Source: Tanypteryx hageni (lineage: Eukaryota > Arthropoda > Insecta > Odonata > Petaluridae). Taken from it: DNA of 64,000 bases. Location: NCBI GenBank assembly GCA_028673005.1, contig CM054112.1:187748564-187812563 (forward strand). The letters are read 5' to 3'. Within the stretch, counting starts at the first letter, position 1, and the number at the start of each line of letters is the position of its first letter. Positions 10,150-22,188 of this stretch are shown here, one piece after another. The notes under the pieces were generated by a model, which saw only the letters and a list, made by a program, of their open reading frames with translations, ran no database searches and had not been told where the DNA came from. Position numbers and translations under genes: made by a program.

Positions 10150-11410
10150 GTTCTCCGCTGCCCACAACCTCCTCGGTCCTCTTCCTTTTGACCACTCCTT
10201 CCTTGTTTTACTTCCCTTCCGTGTCGGTGTTCCGTTCTTCTTTCTTTCCTCCCTCCCTTATCGCCTCTTATGGCGTTTCTTCCGATTTATCCCTCCAGTC
10301 CATCCATCCCCTTCGTTCCTTACTGCGTCTCGGAATATCCATCCCAACCTCCCCTTCCACGAAAATCGATCGAGGTGTCCTCAATCGTAGGCGTAGTAGT
10401 CGCCGGAAATCATTCCTCTCTCTCTCTCTTTGCTCTTGTCTTTTGGGTGCATCGTTACCGCCCCTGCCATTCAGCCGGCGGAGGAACTTCCCCCTTCCCT
10501 TCGCCACCCCCGCCTCCTTTTTCCTCCCCCGCCTCCCTTCCCCGGCACCCGTTCCCAGTATCGTAAATCCTCGCGCGCTCCTCTTCTTTCACTCTTCCCT
10601 TTACTCCCAATTTTCTGGTGACCCTCTTTTTCGGCCGCTCTCTGCCGCCTCCTCCTCCTCCCTCGGGCTCCTCCGCTCGCATTCCCACCCCCTCCCTTAC
10701 CTCCTCCACCTCCTGCCTCCTATTACTTCACCGATCCCCGTTACCCCTCCACCCCGGAGTCCCTTTCCCCTCCAGCGCCCTCCCCTCCCTTCCCCATTCC
10801 CCGTGGCCCGGATCCAAGCCAACCCTCTCCACTGCTATTTTTAGATGCCTCCACTTTCACTGTCGGCGGTCGGGCCAACCCTTTGCTTCCCTCCCTCACC
10901 TCCCTCCCCCCCTTCCCTTACCTCTTCCCCTCCTCGCTCTTTTACCCCTCCCCTCCCTCCTTTCTTCTCTCCATCCCCTTTTCACCTTCTTCCCTCTCCT
11001 TCATGCATCCACCGAATTCACTTTATCTCTTATTTACTTCTTTCCTCTCTCTCTCTCACACACACACTCCGCGAAACGTCACTCACTCGTTCTCCCCCTT
11101 CTTTCATGCTCGTTTTCCCCTTCCCTCTCCTAACACCCTCTCTTTCCTTTCCTCGGCCAAAAATATGTGCCGTGCTGTCGGATCTCTTTTCGTCACCTTT
11201 TTGCGCGTTTTTTTGAATGACTCTTCCTCCCCTATTTAATAAGTGTGTGTCGTTTTTTTGTGGTTTGTTCTCGGAATGTTTTGTTTTTGTTATTCTTCCT
11301 ATTTCTATCTTTTCCTTTTTCCCCTATCTGTCTCTCCTCCTCCGCTACTTCTCTTCCTCCTTTCCCCGCTCTCACCCTCTCTCTCTCTCTCTCTCTCTCT
11401 CTACATCGGA
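10150..11410 (+). repeat. 1.26-kb pyrimidine-rich tract
   Basis: The plus strand is overwhelmingly C and T (CCTCCC, CTTCC, CTCTCT), with short interruptions, ending in (CT)13 at 11377-11402. It creates overlapping spurious open frames in all three plus frames. There is no tandem unit. Tracts like this can bind GAGA-type factors or form triplex DNA; whether this one does is unknown. Confidence 0.7.
11377..11402 (+). repeat. (CT)13 microsatellite
   Basis: Thirteen uninterrupted CT dinucleotides at the 3' end of the long pyrimidine tract. Confidence 0.95.
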
Positions 11411-11730
11411 TTGATTTCCGGTGAAGGGGATCCGTGCATTCAGCAGGACCGGGGGTCGTGTTATATCCCTCAATTGCGTCCCAAAAGTGTGTGTGCGCCA
11501 GTGTGCGTGCGTCTGCGTGTGAGAATGCGAATGTGTTCGCGACCCTGCTTCGATCTCGGAATCGGGATTCATAAAATTGTAAATGTAGCGTAATGTCTCT
11601 TATGTAGGTCTGTCGAATGGGGTTATGGGATTTATGAACATTGGAATTTCACGTTGAGCTCATTCATGCATACGAATCATTTCTTTTGCATATATTTGCA
11701 TTCGCTTATGTTTTAGTTTTTGATGTAGCT

Positions 11731-11860
11731 GAGAAGTAAATGAATGTGCACGTTATTTATATTATTTCTCAATAATGTATTAAAATAAATCTCGATGAGA
11801 AGTGAATGAATGAGCACGTGCAATTGCATTGTTACACAATAATTTATTAAAAAGCCTCGA
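11731..11860. repeat. 66-bp tandem duplication (2 diverged copies)
   Basis: Unit 1 (11731-11796) starts GAGAAGTAAATGAATGTGCA and unit 2 (11797-11860) starts GAGAAGTGAATGAATGAGCA. Both continue to CAATAAT(G/T)TATTAAAA and end near a CTCGAT or CTCGA. The copies are clearly related but diverged in the middle. The region is AT-rich, with no coding potential. Confidence 0.65.
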
Positions 11861-14800
11861 TTTTATTCTATAATTTATATTTTTTGTTGGCTGTGTAATC
11901 TTTTCGGTTAACTGTCGTATTTTCTGCAACATTACCCATTCTGTAGATATTTTTCCTATTCCAACAAACGGAATAATACACCACAACATGCACGTGCGTT
12001 ACGGGGATGGGGGATGAGGTAGACAAGGGCAGGGCGTTGGGAGGGTGGAGGGGGTGGAAGAACGTGCGGTTGGCGGAGGAAAGGGAAACGGTAGACAGTC
12101 AACCGATGAATCAATAATTTTCGCGTACCACCCACCGAACCTCCCTCCCTCTCTCTCTCCCTTCCACTTATCCTCACCCCTTCTTTTGCCCTCCTTCCCC
12201 TCCCATCTCTTCCCCATGGAGCAAGCATCCCCTCGTTTCCTCTTTCCTCTCCCCTTCCTCGCTCTCTCTCTCTGTATTTCTGTCCTCTCCATTTCCTTCC
12301 ACCGTCGCGTGGATCCGCTTTCGTCCCAACACCTATTCCTTCCATTCCGATCCCTCTCTCCATTTTCCACATGTGATTCCTCTCTAATTCTCTTCCTCTA
12401 CCATCTTCTCGCATAACTGACCATCATCCCTTTCCTCTTGCTTCACTCAATTTTTTATATTTCTTTCCGGAACGGGCTTTTTTTTATCAATCGTCGTTAA
12501 TTTGTCACGGTTCGCTTACTTGTTTATTTCGCCCCTTGATGTTACTGCGGGTTATGGGATTGGCGGAATCAGAAAATTTTCCTATTTAAAAATTTACTCG
12601 CCGAGCTTTCCAACGTTAATAATTCACTTTTCACGGCTCGACATTTCTCGAATACGTTTACCGGGTTTTTAGAGGTGTCGGAAAATTATAAAGTACGACC
12701 GAAGTGAATTTTCTTTCGCACCGTCTGGGATTACCCGCGAGCTCCCCTCTGTTTCCAATCGCCTCCGGGGTTGTTTCTATCGTTCCTATTGTTTAGACTG
12801 GTGGGGTTTTAGAGAGCGCCTATGTATGAATCCGTGTGTGTGAGAGTGTGCGAGTGTGTGGGTTAGTTGGCTTCCGCTCTGGAACAAGGCGCTCGCGGAC
12901 CCTTCCAGTCCCTTTCCGAAGTAGGGCGCAACCGTCTTGTGTCGAGCGCTCTCCTCCTGGATAGATTCCAAACGAAATGACGAGTGTAGACGGGTGGCCA
13001 TCTAAGGCCCATGCCAAATCTCCGAGTAATGCGCTCTTTCTCTCTCTCTCGCTAGTCATCGCCCCACTTTACGTGGAAGGGGTCGCTCGTTTTTTTCCCC
13101 GCATCTTTGAGCGTTATTAAGGGTTGACGTCCTTCGGTTAAGTAATTCGTCGGAGAAAATATGACGTCGCTCGTCGGGGACAGGAAAAGATCGAGTAGAA
13201 ATATTTCTCTTGTCGTCTATTCTTGCGTGTGAAGGAAATTTCCTCCTAAGTTCGACAGAATTTCCCACGGTATGCGGTGCAGGAATGCGCGGAGCTTTGG
13301 CCGAAGTCTTTTCGCTTGAAAAAACCGTGTCCTTCGGAAAATGCGAATAATTTATCGATCGGAAGAGGAATTTTCAAAATAAAAAAGATTTTAGGTCACT
13401 CCTCTCGGGAGTATTTTTTATTCGAACGTAAGTCACGCCAAATAATATTTAAACTATTTTTTCTTTGTCGATTAAACGACGAGTCTGATCGGTTTCGTAA
13501 CAATGTCGAACGTAAAATGTGCGCCAATCCGCAAATCATGTATATTTTTTATTATTTGAGTATCGGGATATAGGAAATGGTACAACTCAGAGACACCGCT
13601 GGAGTTTCCATAATGTGGCACCGACTGAAGCCTTGGGAAGGAAATCGTTGTCTTTGTTCTCACGTTGCGTGATCACGTAGGAAGGATGAAGGGATGAGGA
13701 TTTCCTCTGCAAAATGTCCTTAATACCGAGAGGATTTGTAATCGCTGATTATTCTCCGACTCCCCCACGGCGGCATGCCCTTCGAAATCTCTCTGGAAGC
13801 TCTCTTCCGATCTCCTTACTCCTATTTCTCCCCCCGCATATCTCCATTACGCCGTCGCCATTCATCGCCATGCGTGTGTGCGCGCGCTTTTCTTCCTTTC
13901 TGCCCCGTTCCCCGAATCGGATGGTTTTGAGGTCAGTCGTCATTTTTTTACAATAGGGGTTGAAAGAGTGGAGGGGTTGGACCAGGCAATGGCGGAGATG
14001 TGTTAACAAAGCCGTAGTCTGCTATGCTCCGTCGTATCACTCCTCCCTCTCCAATGCACAATCACACACGCAGAATTTTCTCTCCTCTCCTCTTATAGAG
14101 GAGGATTCTGCTGGCAGTAGCAGGCCCCTCCTCCCATCGCTCATTTTTTAATATAAAAGATTTTTTTCCTCTCCTTCTCACGGTTCGGTAGCTAGCGTCT
14201 ACGCGCGCACTATCATTACTCACAGCTCTGCGGTTGATGGCTCCACCTCTTCCTCTTTCGGGTCAATCGCCAGCGTCTTTGCGGCGGTGACGAGTAAAAG
14301 AATAGGCGTCATGACGCAGTTGCCGCTTCCGTTCGTGGAAAGTATTATTTATGTTTCGGCGAGGAATTTTATTAAATCTGTTTTTGCTACGTGGTGACGA
14401 GCGCCGATAAACAATATAACGGAAAACGTTTTTCGCTGCGTATTGCGGATAATTTTCCAACGCTATTTCGTAATCAAAAAAATACCTTTATTTAGGTTAG
14501 TCGTCGGAGAAATAAGGTATAGGTTAACAGAATAATTTGTGTCGGCCACTTACGCAATTGGTAAGCGCGGGCCGTTGAATCGTCCTTGCCACAGGTGTGG
14601 AGAGTAGCTCGGTATAAAAAAATAAATAAATTCAAGAAACGGGAGTTAGCATGCACGCCTGTTGGTTTACACAGGGCGTGGCGTGTGAGTTGAAGGTGAG
14701 GTCGGCGCCCACGTGGTTTTTGGGATCGTGACGATCGGGGGACGGAGGTGGAGGGGCGAAACGGCGGCGGTTGAAGGCGTCTCGGGGAGGGTGGGTAGAG

Positions 14801-17369
14801 AGCGTGGTGTGTCGCATTTGGGCTATTGTTGCGGCGCCCGGGTCTCGAATGAGGTCACACGGAGTGAGATAGTGGAGGAAGGAAGCAGTCGGATAGGGCG
14901 GGGGAGAGCGGCCGATGGCTGGGGAGGTGGGGCGGGGCCGTGGGTGGGGGGGAAGTAAATGCAAGTGGGGCGGAGGGGATCCCACCGCTTCGCTCGCGTC
15001 CACGCTGATTTGCGCTCTGAATCGCTGTGAAGGGGGAGAGGGGGAGGTAAAGAGGGGTTTGATGGCGTTTCTTTTATTTGGTATGGAGCGGAGGTCGCAC
15101 TGGGGGAGCGTTTGCTGGATGCGCTGAGATTTGGGACCCAGACGATCGCATAATTGCTGGGATGAAACTTTCGTCGTCGAATAAGCCGAAAAAGGTCGCG
15201 GCTTATTCCGTAAACGGGGTTAAAACCGAAGGGATGTCGTGGTGGGAATGCTGCCTACTCGGTCACCCGATGTCGTGTTTTTTGGCTCGTTTTTTTATTT
15301 AGCGTTGATGGCGTGCTGATTTTTAACGGAGTAATACTGTGCAGTATTGCGGCTGTTATTTTTGTTTTTACAACCTGAAGGTTTCTATATACTTAAAAAG
15401 TGTGGAGTGTGCATCCGTTTGACGCTGATGAAAATTCATCAGGGGAATGTGCAATACCTGAAAAATTTTGTATCGGCGACAGATTTTGATTTTTAGCATC
15501 ATTTCCTACCAAAAATGTCTTCGCTCCTTATTTTTCGGCAGATAAACGAAAGCCATAGTCATTCTCGAGCAGCGTGGTAAATCATCTTGCTTCGGCAGCT
15601 GGAGTTTCCTCCCTTTACACCTCCTATTCAAAAGAAAACGTTTCTCAGCGTTCGCTAGGTATTCACTCTCCCCATGCGTCCAATTCTAAATTAGGTCGCG
15701 AGGTATTTGAATTAAAAAGCACGTCGCCATGTCCCGCAATATTTTTTTCGTTTGGCCAAAACCCTTCCTTTCTATTTTTTTCGCCGATTAAATCCTATCC
15801 TATGACGGAAAGTTGCCAGACTCGGATGTTTTTGTCCCGTGACCAGCGGAGTCGGTCCTTCGTTTCGTGCCGCGCCGCCTAAGAAATGAAATTGCTTTCC
15901 CCGGATATCCTCCTCCGCCTTCTCTTCCTAAGATACCGCGCTTTCGCTAAGTCGCCGTGAGACGCGACGAACGGCGACAATCAAGATGTGGGTGCGTGCA
16001 TGTTCGATCACGCAGGCACGAGCTAGCCACACGTAAAGAGAGAGAGAGAAAGACTCACGCACTCAGCGGCCATAGAAATCCTTTTCCCTTATGCGATCGT
16101 TTTTATTTTTTCTTTCGGTCGGAGATTTTCGAGCTTTCGCGAACATGTTGGTCGAGTTTAGAGAGCGGCATAGCTCACGCGAATTCGGGCGAGGAAGATT
16201 CGTTGGCTTGAAAGAGCTTACCTACGTATTCTACGCCGCATGAAAGAATCGAGGACCCCACCCGCGCACGCCAGAGACGGTCCCTTTACTTCCCTGCATG
16301 ATAATGCATCCGATTTTAAAATTTCCTCGTTTTATAACGAGCCGATATGAAGACCAAAATAAACACCGTCGGTGCTCCTGTTTGCTCATCTTCCGGAATG
16401 CATATAGCGCATTAAGTCCATACGTAGTTCTTGTTAGTTAAGGAGGAAGGATGGAAGCGATCCTTAAAATTTATGTGTCACCTCGAAGTGTACGCACGGA
16501 TTTTCTCGGGAGTAAAAGCTCTCTATCCGTAACCGGCGATGCGTTTGTGGGAAGAGTGAGTGTTTCTACGGAGGAATGGGACTAGGTATACGGTTACACG
16601 GGAGACAGTCTTCGCAGTGGCAGATTATTGATTGCTCTTGACCTACATCTAGTCTTTACAGCAGTTACCATAACCGAATCTCGGAGGGAATCCAAAAAGA
16701 GAGACTGGTTTTTACGTCTCGCGAATGAAAATTTCATGAGGCATCATTTGATCGTTAGTTTTCTTAGATTTATCGCTTCGTGTCTCGAGGCGAACGATAG
16801 ATAGGGCGGGGAAATGCTTTTTCTCCCGTTTCTTTATATAGTTACATTGGTATTATTATCGCGACCGCGAATTTTTCTTTGACGTCAATACTATCACGGC
16901 AAGGCGAACCGAAAAGTCGGAACAAAACACGTCTCGGTGTCCCACATAGTAGACCGCAGCCGGTTGATATTTAACGCGGAGATAATTCACTCATTTACAG
17001 CAGGCAAAAAATTTTCCACGTTATATCTCTAACACGGAATAGCGAGCAAGGGAAACCACTTAACCGTCTTATTTGCGAAAGAAAGCATTAGATAACATTT
17101 CAGCGAGAGTTTCTAATGAAAATCCGTCGGAATCGGAAGGGAATTTCTCGAGCTCGCGTCTTTATCTCGTGACTTGAAATCACGGAAGGGCGTCGGTGGG
17201 GTGGGTCAGAGGACGGGCGTGACAGTCTTCTTGTTTCTCCTCTGGGGAAACGTCTTCCGTAGGAAAGGACGGGAGGAGTCGCCGAGACGGGAGGAAGCAG
17301 ACTAGGAAGAAAGGGTCGGTAGGGTGGCTTTAGGGAGGCCCAAGGGACGGAACCTGTGACCCCGTTTCG

Positions 17370-18300
17370 GTGCAGCCCACTTTCTCTTCGCCCCAACCCT
17401 CGTTTAGGTGCCCGCTCTCCTCCGCCCTTCCCGTCTTCTCTCTCTTGGCCAGCCAAGCAACAATGCCCAACCCCATCCCGACACCCCCTATACCCCCACT
17501 CATCCTCCGCACCGCATCTTTTTTCCGCTCTTCTTCGCCTTAAGTGTCGACGTTTTTCCCGTCGACTGACCTTGCGAGTCCCTCCCCCCTCCCCCCCCCC
17601 TCTCTCTCTCTTTCTCTCTCGGGTTCACCTCTCGCACTCACGCACCAATCTTGGGACTCCTTCTTTCGCTCATCTTGCCTTTTATTCTTTCCCCTTTTCC
17701 CTGCACCCTTCTCTCCTACTTTCGGACCCCTTCGATTCATCCATACACCTGATCCGACGGGAACATTTTTCTTCCCATTCTTGGGATGGATGTTTTATGT
17801 CTCGGCATTGGTTTTCTGAGGGATTCCTTCGATTTCGTACCTTTGATATTTTTTTCCACGAAGGATTTTTACCGAGATCCTTATCTTATAATCTCCCTCT
17901 CCTGGCGGGAGTTTTTAGGGGATGCCAAACCCATTTCGTTTCTTTCCGTTTTTTCCTCCTCTCTCTCTCTCTCTCCGACCCTTTTGCCTTTCCCGTGTTA
18001 TTTTCGCTTTTCCGTACCTCTTTCTCCTGGAAAGGATATCTTTTTCTTTTCCTCATTTTTTGGGCCGCTTTCTCTCGCACCCTCGCCCACCCCTTTCTCC
18101 AACCCCACGCCATCCACTCCGCCTCTCACCCGTCTCTCGACAAAAAATCATCCCTAAACTACCACCTCTTTTTCGCAAGGTTTTCTCTCGTCTCTTTCTC
18201 TGCATCTCCCTTCTCCTCCTCTTCCTTTTTTACACCATGGGATATATAGTCCCGAGGTAAAAAAATCCCTTTTTCGTTCCCCTTCCTTCTCTCGAAAAGG
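17370..18300 (+). repeat. Pyrimidine-rich tract
   Basis: C/T-dominated plus strand with CT and CCCC runs. It contains the longest open frame in the window (297 codons, 17356-18249), whose translation is low-complexity Ser/Pro/Leu/Phe with no domain. Confidence 0.6.
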
Positions 18301-19676
18301 TGTTCTCTTCCCATCCTCATCTGACAGTTTGTTGTGGTTGCTTTTTTTCCTCGCCTGTCTTTTATCCTTTTTCCGGGAAAAAACGTACCTCCCAGACCCT
18401 TCCTCATCCTCGATGACTGCGTATTTTTTCTCATTCCCCGCAGTCTCTGGCAGGACAGATCCTCTCCGTAAGGTGGGCGTGGGTGAAGAGTTTTTTGGGG
18501 TTCATTTTTTCCTCTCTTTCTCTCTCTGGGGGGGATGAGTGAGTGGGTGGTTATCTCTGCCAAACCCTTCTCAAGGTTTCGATTCTCTTTTTTCCCGAAG
18601 AATATTGGCAAGTGAATAATTTCCTCGGACGTCATGATGGTGGAGGGAAAAAATATGACGAGCGACGTAGAGGAATGAGCGTTTATTTTTTGTTTTTGAC
18701 ATGAGGAAGGACGGCCGTTTTCTCTTTATATTCGGAATAACATTTTAGCCGACTTCTTATTTCTTCATCCTCGTATCTCGGTACAGATTTTTTTCCGGTG
18801 ACGGTTGTATGCTCGTTTCCTGTTAGTTATGCCGTCTTTAATAGCTTTACCTTCGATGGAAGGAAATATCGCGTTTCACTTTTGATTTTTCTCCCGCAAA
18901 AGGCCTTGCGTAAAATCCTTGCGCGATGACATGAAAGTACAAAGTTTTCTGAAACAATTGTGGACCTTTTAAAAAAAATTCTAAACCCAGATCGGCCATT
19001 GTAAACCTGCTTAGAAACGATTTAGCCTCCGTTAAACGGCTGACGCGAAATCCTTTGTGCAATCCCGGGAAACGACCGTTACAAAGGAAGCGGCGAGCCT
19101 GCTCTCAAACACACGCACTTTTATATAGCATGCCTAGCATCCAATACGTCCACCACCACACAAATATAATTCCGTTATCCACAGCCTAAAACTACCTGTC
19201 ACATTGGCAGGAGACGACTTCGAACCATTCGCAAGCGAAATGGCGTGGATAACGGTTTCCTCGTTCGGAGATTCTGTAGCGCAGATATACACGTATAAAA
19301 ACAGTCGTGGAAGGAAGTATGAGCGCAGGTAGCGGAAGAGGATCGATTCTTGTACCTCGACGTCTCAGCCTTACCTGGTTCCCTCTCTTTCTCTCTCTCC
19401 TCTCTCTCCGTCTCATCCAGGGACTTTACGCCACCCCCTCGTACGTCCCCTCCCTCTCACCCCCGGTAGCTTGCACGTCCTCCCTCTCCACTCTCGCTTT
19501 AAAGGCAGTCAACCCCCGCTTAAACGTCTCTTCTCCCCCCTCTCCTTCCCACACCCCCGCTCGCCGGACGCGCCACACTCTATCCTTCGTTCCCTCTTCT
19601 CTCTCACACGCCAAGGGAATCCAGGTCACCCCAAGACGGTTGTTAAGGGCGGTTCCCCTCCTTCACTTCGTCCATC

Positions 19677-19781
19677 CCCTCTTTATCTCTCTCTCCACCC
19701 CCCTCTCTCTCTCCGCCCCCCTCTCTCTCCACCCCCTCTCTCTCTCTCTCCACCCCCCCCTCTCTCTCTCTCTAATCGCAG
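19677..19781 (+). repeat. CCACCCCC/(CT)n minisatellite-like array
   Basis: Repeated blocks of CCRCCCCC followed by CTCTCT of variable length, about five blocks in 105 bp. This is a compound C-run and CT-run array lying within a longer pyrimidine tract (19377-19785). Confidence 0.75.
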
Positions 19782-21573
19782 CTCGCTCTCCAAGGGATGC
19801 GACAACCGGAAAGGGCGCGATTAAAAGGGTTTCGAAATTTGCATTAGTTGAGATGAGTACCACTACCTTTTCAGGCGTTCCACTCACCTTATAATAGATG
19901 CGAGGGTTTTATTCGAAAATTTCACCGGGAGTTTGTGCATTCAGAGGGATTTTTCTTTGGGTATTCGAGCGATGTATTTAATAGAGGATCCGCAGTGAAA
20001 ATGTGCTCCGGATTCGGGTCATACTAAGGAATAGCGTCATTCACTCGGAGAAGTTAACGAAATTCCAGTTATTTCCCCCTTTATGAGTTGAACAGATGGG
20101 CGCAGACGAGTCCGTGGGAGATTGTTTTCCAGAAAAACACGAGGAATGATGTGGAAGAGGCTGGAGTAGGAAAGGCCCCGAAGGTTTTTCCCTCGGGTGC
20201 ATGGATGTGAGGCCGGGATTTCCCGGCGCTGCAAACACGCGTTCTTGAGGCCACAGGAATGTTTTTCCTCCTATGGTAGTATTTGCTTCCTGGAGAGACG
20301 TGCACCAGCTCACCGCATTGTTTTCATTCTGTGCGTGTCAGGAATCGAGTATCGGATTGAAAACATAATCTCGAGAGAGTTTACGAGTTTCGTCTTATTC
20401 TCGAAACGGCCTCGTGTTGTCATTCGCCACAACACTTGCGAAATTGGAACGGAAATAGCCGCGTTATCTCTCTCTCTAGTCGGTTCCACTTGGTAAAGAA
20501 AGTGGAATCGACGGTTTTGAGATGTATTCGGGTACGTTTCCGCGTAGATAAGATTTCGCCGTGATATAATCGGAGTTTTTCAGTCGGTCGACTACGAAAG
20601 ATAATTTATTTGGTAACAGGTGAGTTTATTTACGTATTTATTTTTTTTTAAAGATGTTTGGTCTCTCCTCGGCGCAACGTCCCGTTGCGAAGTCGATTGC
20701 GATAGGAGACGTTAAGTTTTTAGTTCTTTGCGGAGACGAGAACCGGCTGACAAGAATAATCATTTGTTGGAGTTATTTTTTTGTTTTTGTTGGCGAGCGG
20801 AGTGCGTCATCAAAAGCGCTTCCTTCACTTGCTTGTTGATTACGGAACGCTCGAGTTCTTTCAGAAGGGACCATTTTCCACGGATCAGGTTCCTTTCGTC
20901 TTTCTTGGAACGCTTCCCACCCCTCATTAGGAGTTACAATCACGAGCTCTCGAAACGTACTTCAAGAACTGCGAATGAGGATCTCTCTATGTCTCTACCT
21001 CGATCATTAGATTGGAGAATAATGTTTTTTTCCGGAATAAGAAGGGAGTGAGATCGGGAAAGGAAAACGTTCTTTATTTTTTTAAGTTCAACAGAATCGT
21101 TCACGCGAAAACTAAATATGGTATCTAATCCCCTCGACAATTTAACAAGGTAAATCTTGTAAATGTTGTTCTTGAAATAAGCACACCAAATTTTCTTGTT
21201 CTGTAAATACTGCCGAGTTAAGATGTGGCAACAAATTAGAATTGAGTAGAGACGTACTTTGAGAATTCTCCAAACTTGGGTAGCGAGATTCTAGCTAGTT
21301 CTGAGAATGCAATTATCAAACTGTTTTGTTTTCCGTTTAGCTATTACGTTTAAATACGAGTCGATGCGGTTTCTCAAGCATTTCGTTTTCCTGCTTCGGC
21401 AGCCCAACATTTCCTCTTTTCAATTAATCTGTTTGCTTCAAGCAGTCTGATTACAACCCTAGTTTAAATGAATGGAGAATTTTGGAAATACGCCGTCCAG
21501 TTGTGTCATTTCAGCATATTTCGATGAAATCACTCCTCGCAGATTTCAATTTAAACGAAAAAACGCGGTTAAA

Positions 21574-22188
21574 CAGGTTTCCCTCTCTTTATTCGAATTC
21601 GCTATTATGCGTCAAACTTATTGCTACCGGATTTTCTTTTTATGCGTCTTTGATTCGCTCTTATGCTGCTATGCGGTCAGTGCAATAGAAATGCAAGAAA
21701 GTTCTCCATTACAGCAAAAGGCGACCATTCAGTCTCTCATTTGCTCTTATGCTGTGCGTATTAGTACTACAGTAAAAGAGATGAGATCGGAAAGGATATT
21801 GTAGAGTGGAGATGAAATGGAGATTTCGTGTGATAATTTTTGAGCATACTTGAGAAGTTTTGTCTCCTTGCCCGCGGAACTTGCGTTGGGCCAACCTAAC
21901 CCTCCAGCACTTTAAACCTCCACTATTATGTCACTCACAACAGCCACCATTTGGGCTCGTCTGCTTCCTTTTACTGGCGAGTATAATTTAATGTTAATTG
22001 TTTTAATTTCGTATTTAGCGCCTAAGAAGTCGTTATGGGGCGAAAGAAGAGCGTCTTGGAGTGGAGTTAGGTTTGCTTGTGGAACGTATCCCTATCTTTT
22101 ACATGTAAATATGGGTTCTGTTTATGCGAATTCGCTTTATGCGTCACTTTCCTGGAACGCAACCTCCGCATAAAGAGAGGGAAACCTG
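21574..22188. mobile_element. Tigger/pogo-like non-autonomous DNA transposon
   Basis: The left end (21574) reads CAGGTTTCCCTCTCTTTAT. The right end (22188), read in reverse complement, starts with the same 19 bases, then CGGAGGTTGCGTTCC. The right end is followed by TA (22189-22190). The left flank has AA where TA is expected, one mismatch from a TA target duplication. Both ends carry degenerate repeats of the type TTCGC..TTATGCG. The CAGG start, TTTATTCG steps, GCGTTCC block and TA target match Tigger/pogo termini as I know them. The 615-bp interior has no transposase and only short random frames, so it is non-autonomous or a deletion product. Confidence 0.6.

Larger units (their letters stand above)
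6784..21573 (+). other. Large intron, first part: no exon found
   Basis: No convincing exon. Contents are polypyrimidine tracts, GT and CT microsatellites, a 66-bp tandem duplication at 11731-11860, and CpG-containing unique DNA. Open frames up to about 297 codons occur but are CT-tract translations rich in Ser, Pro, Leu and Phe. Confidence 0.45.

Noticed and set aside
10188..10844. 218-codon open frame and overlapping frames to 11239
   Set aside because: All overlapping frames are open because the tract is almost pure C/T. There is no coding periodicity or motif.
17356..18249. 297-codon open frame on the plus strand
   Set aside because: It lies in pyrimidine-rich DNA where stop codons are rare. 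The translation is Ser/Pro/Leu/Phe low complexity without a domain, and the other plus frames are open too.
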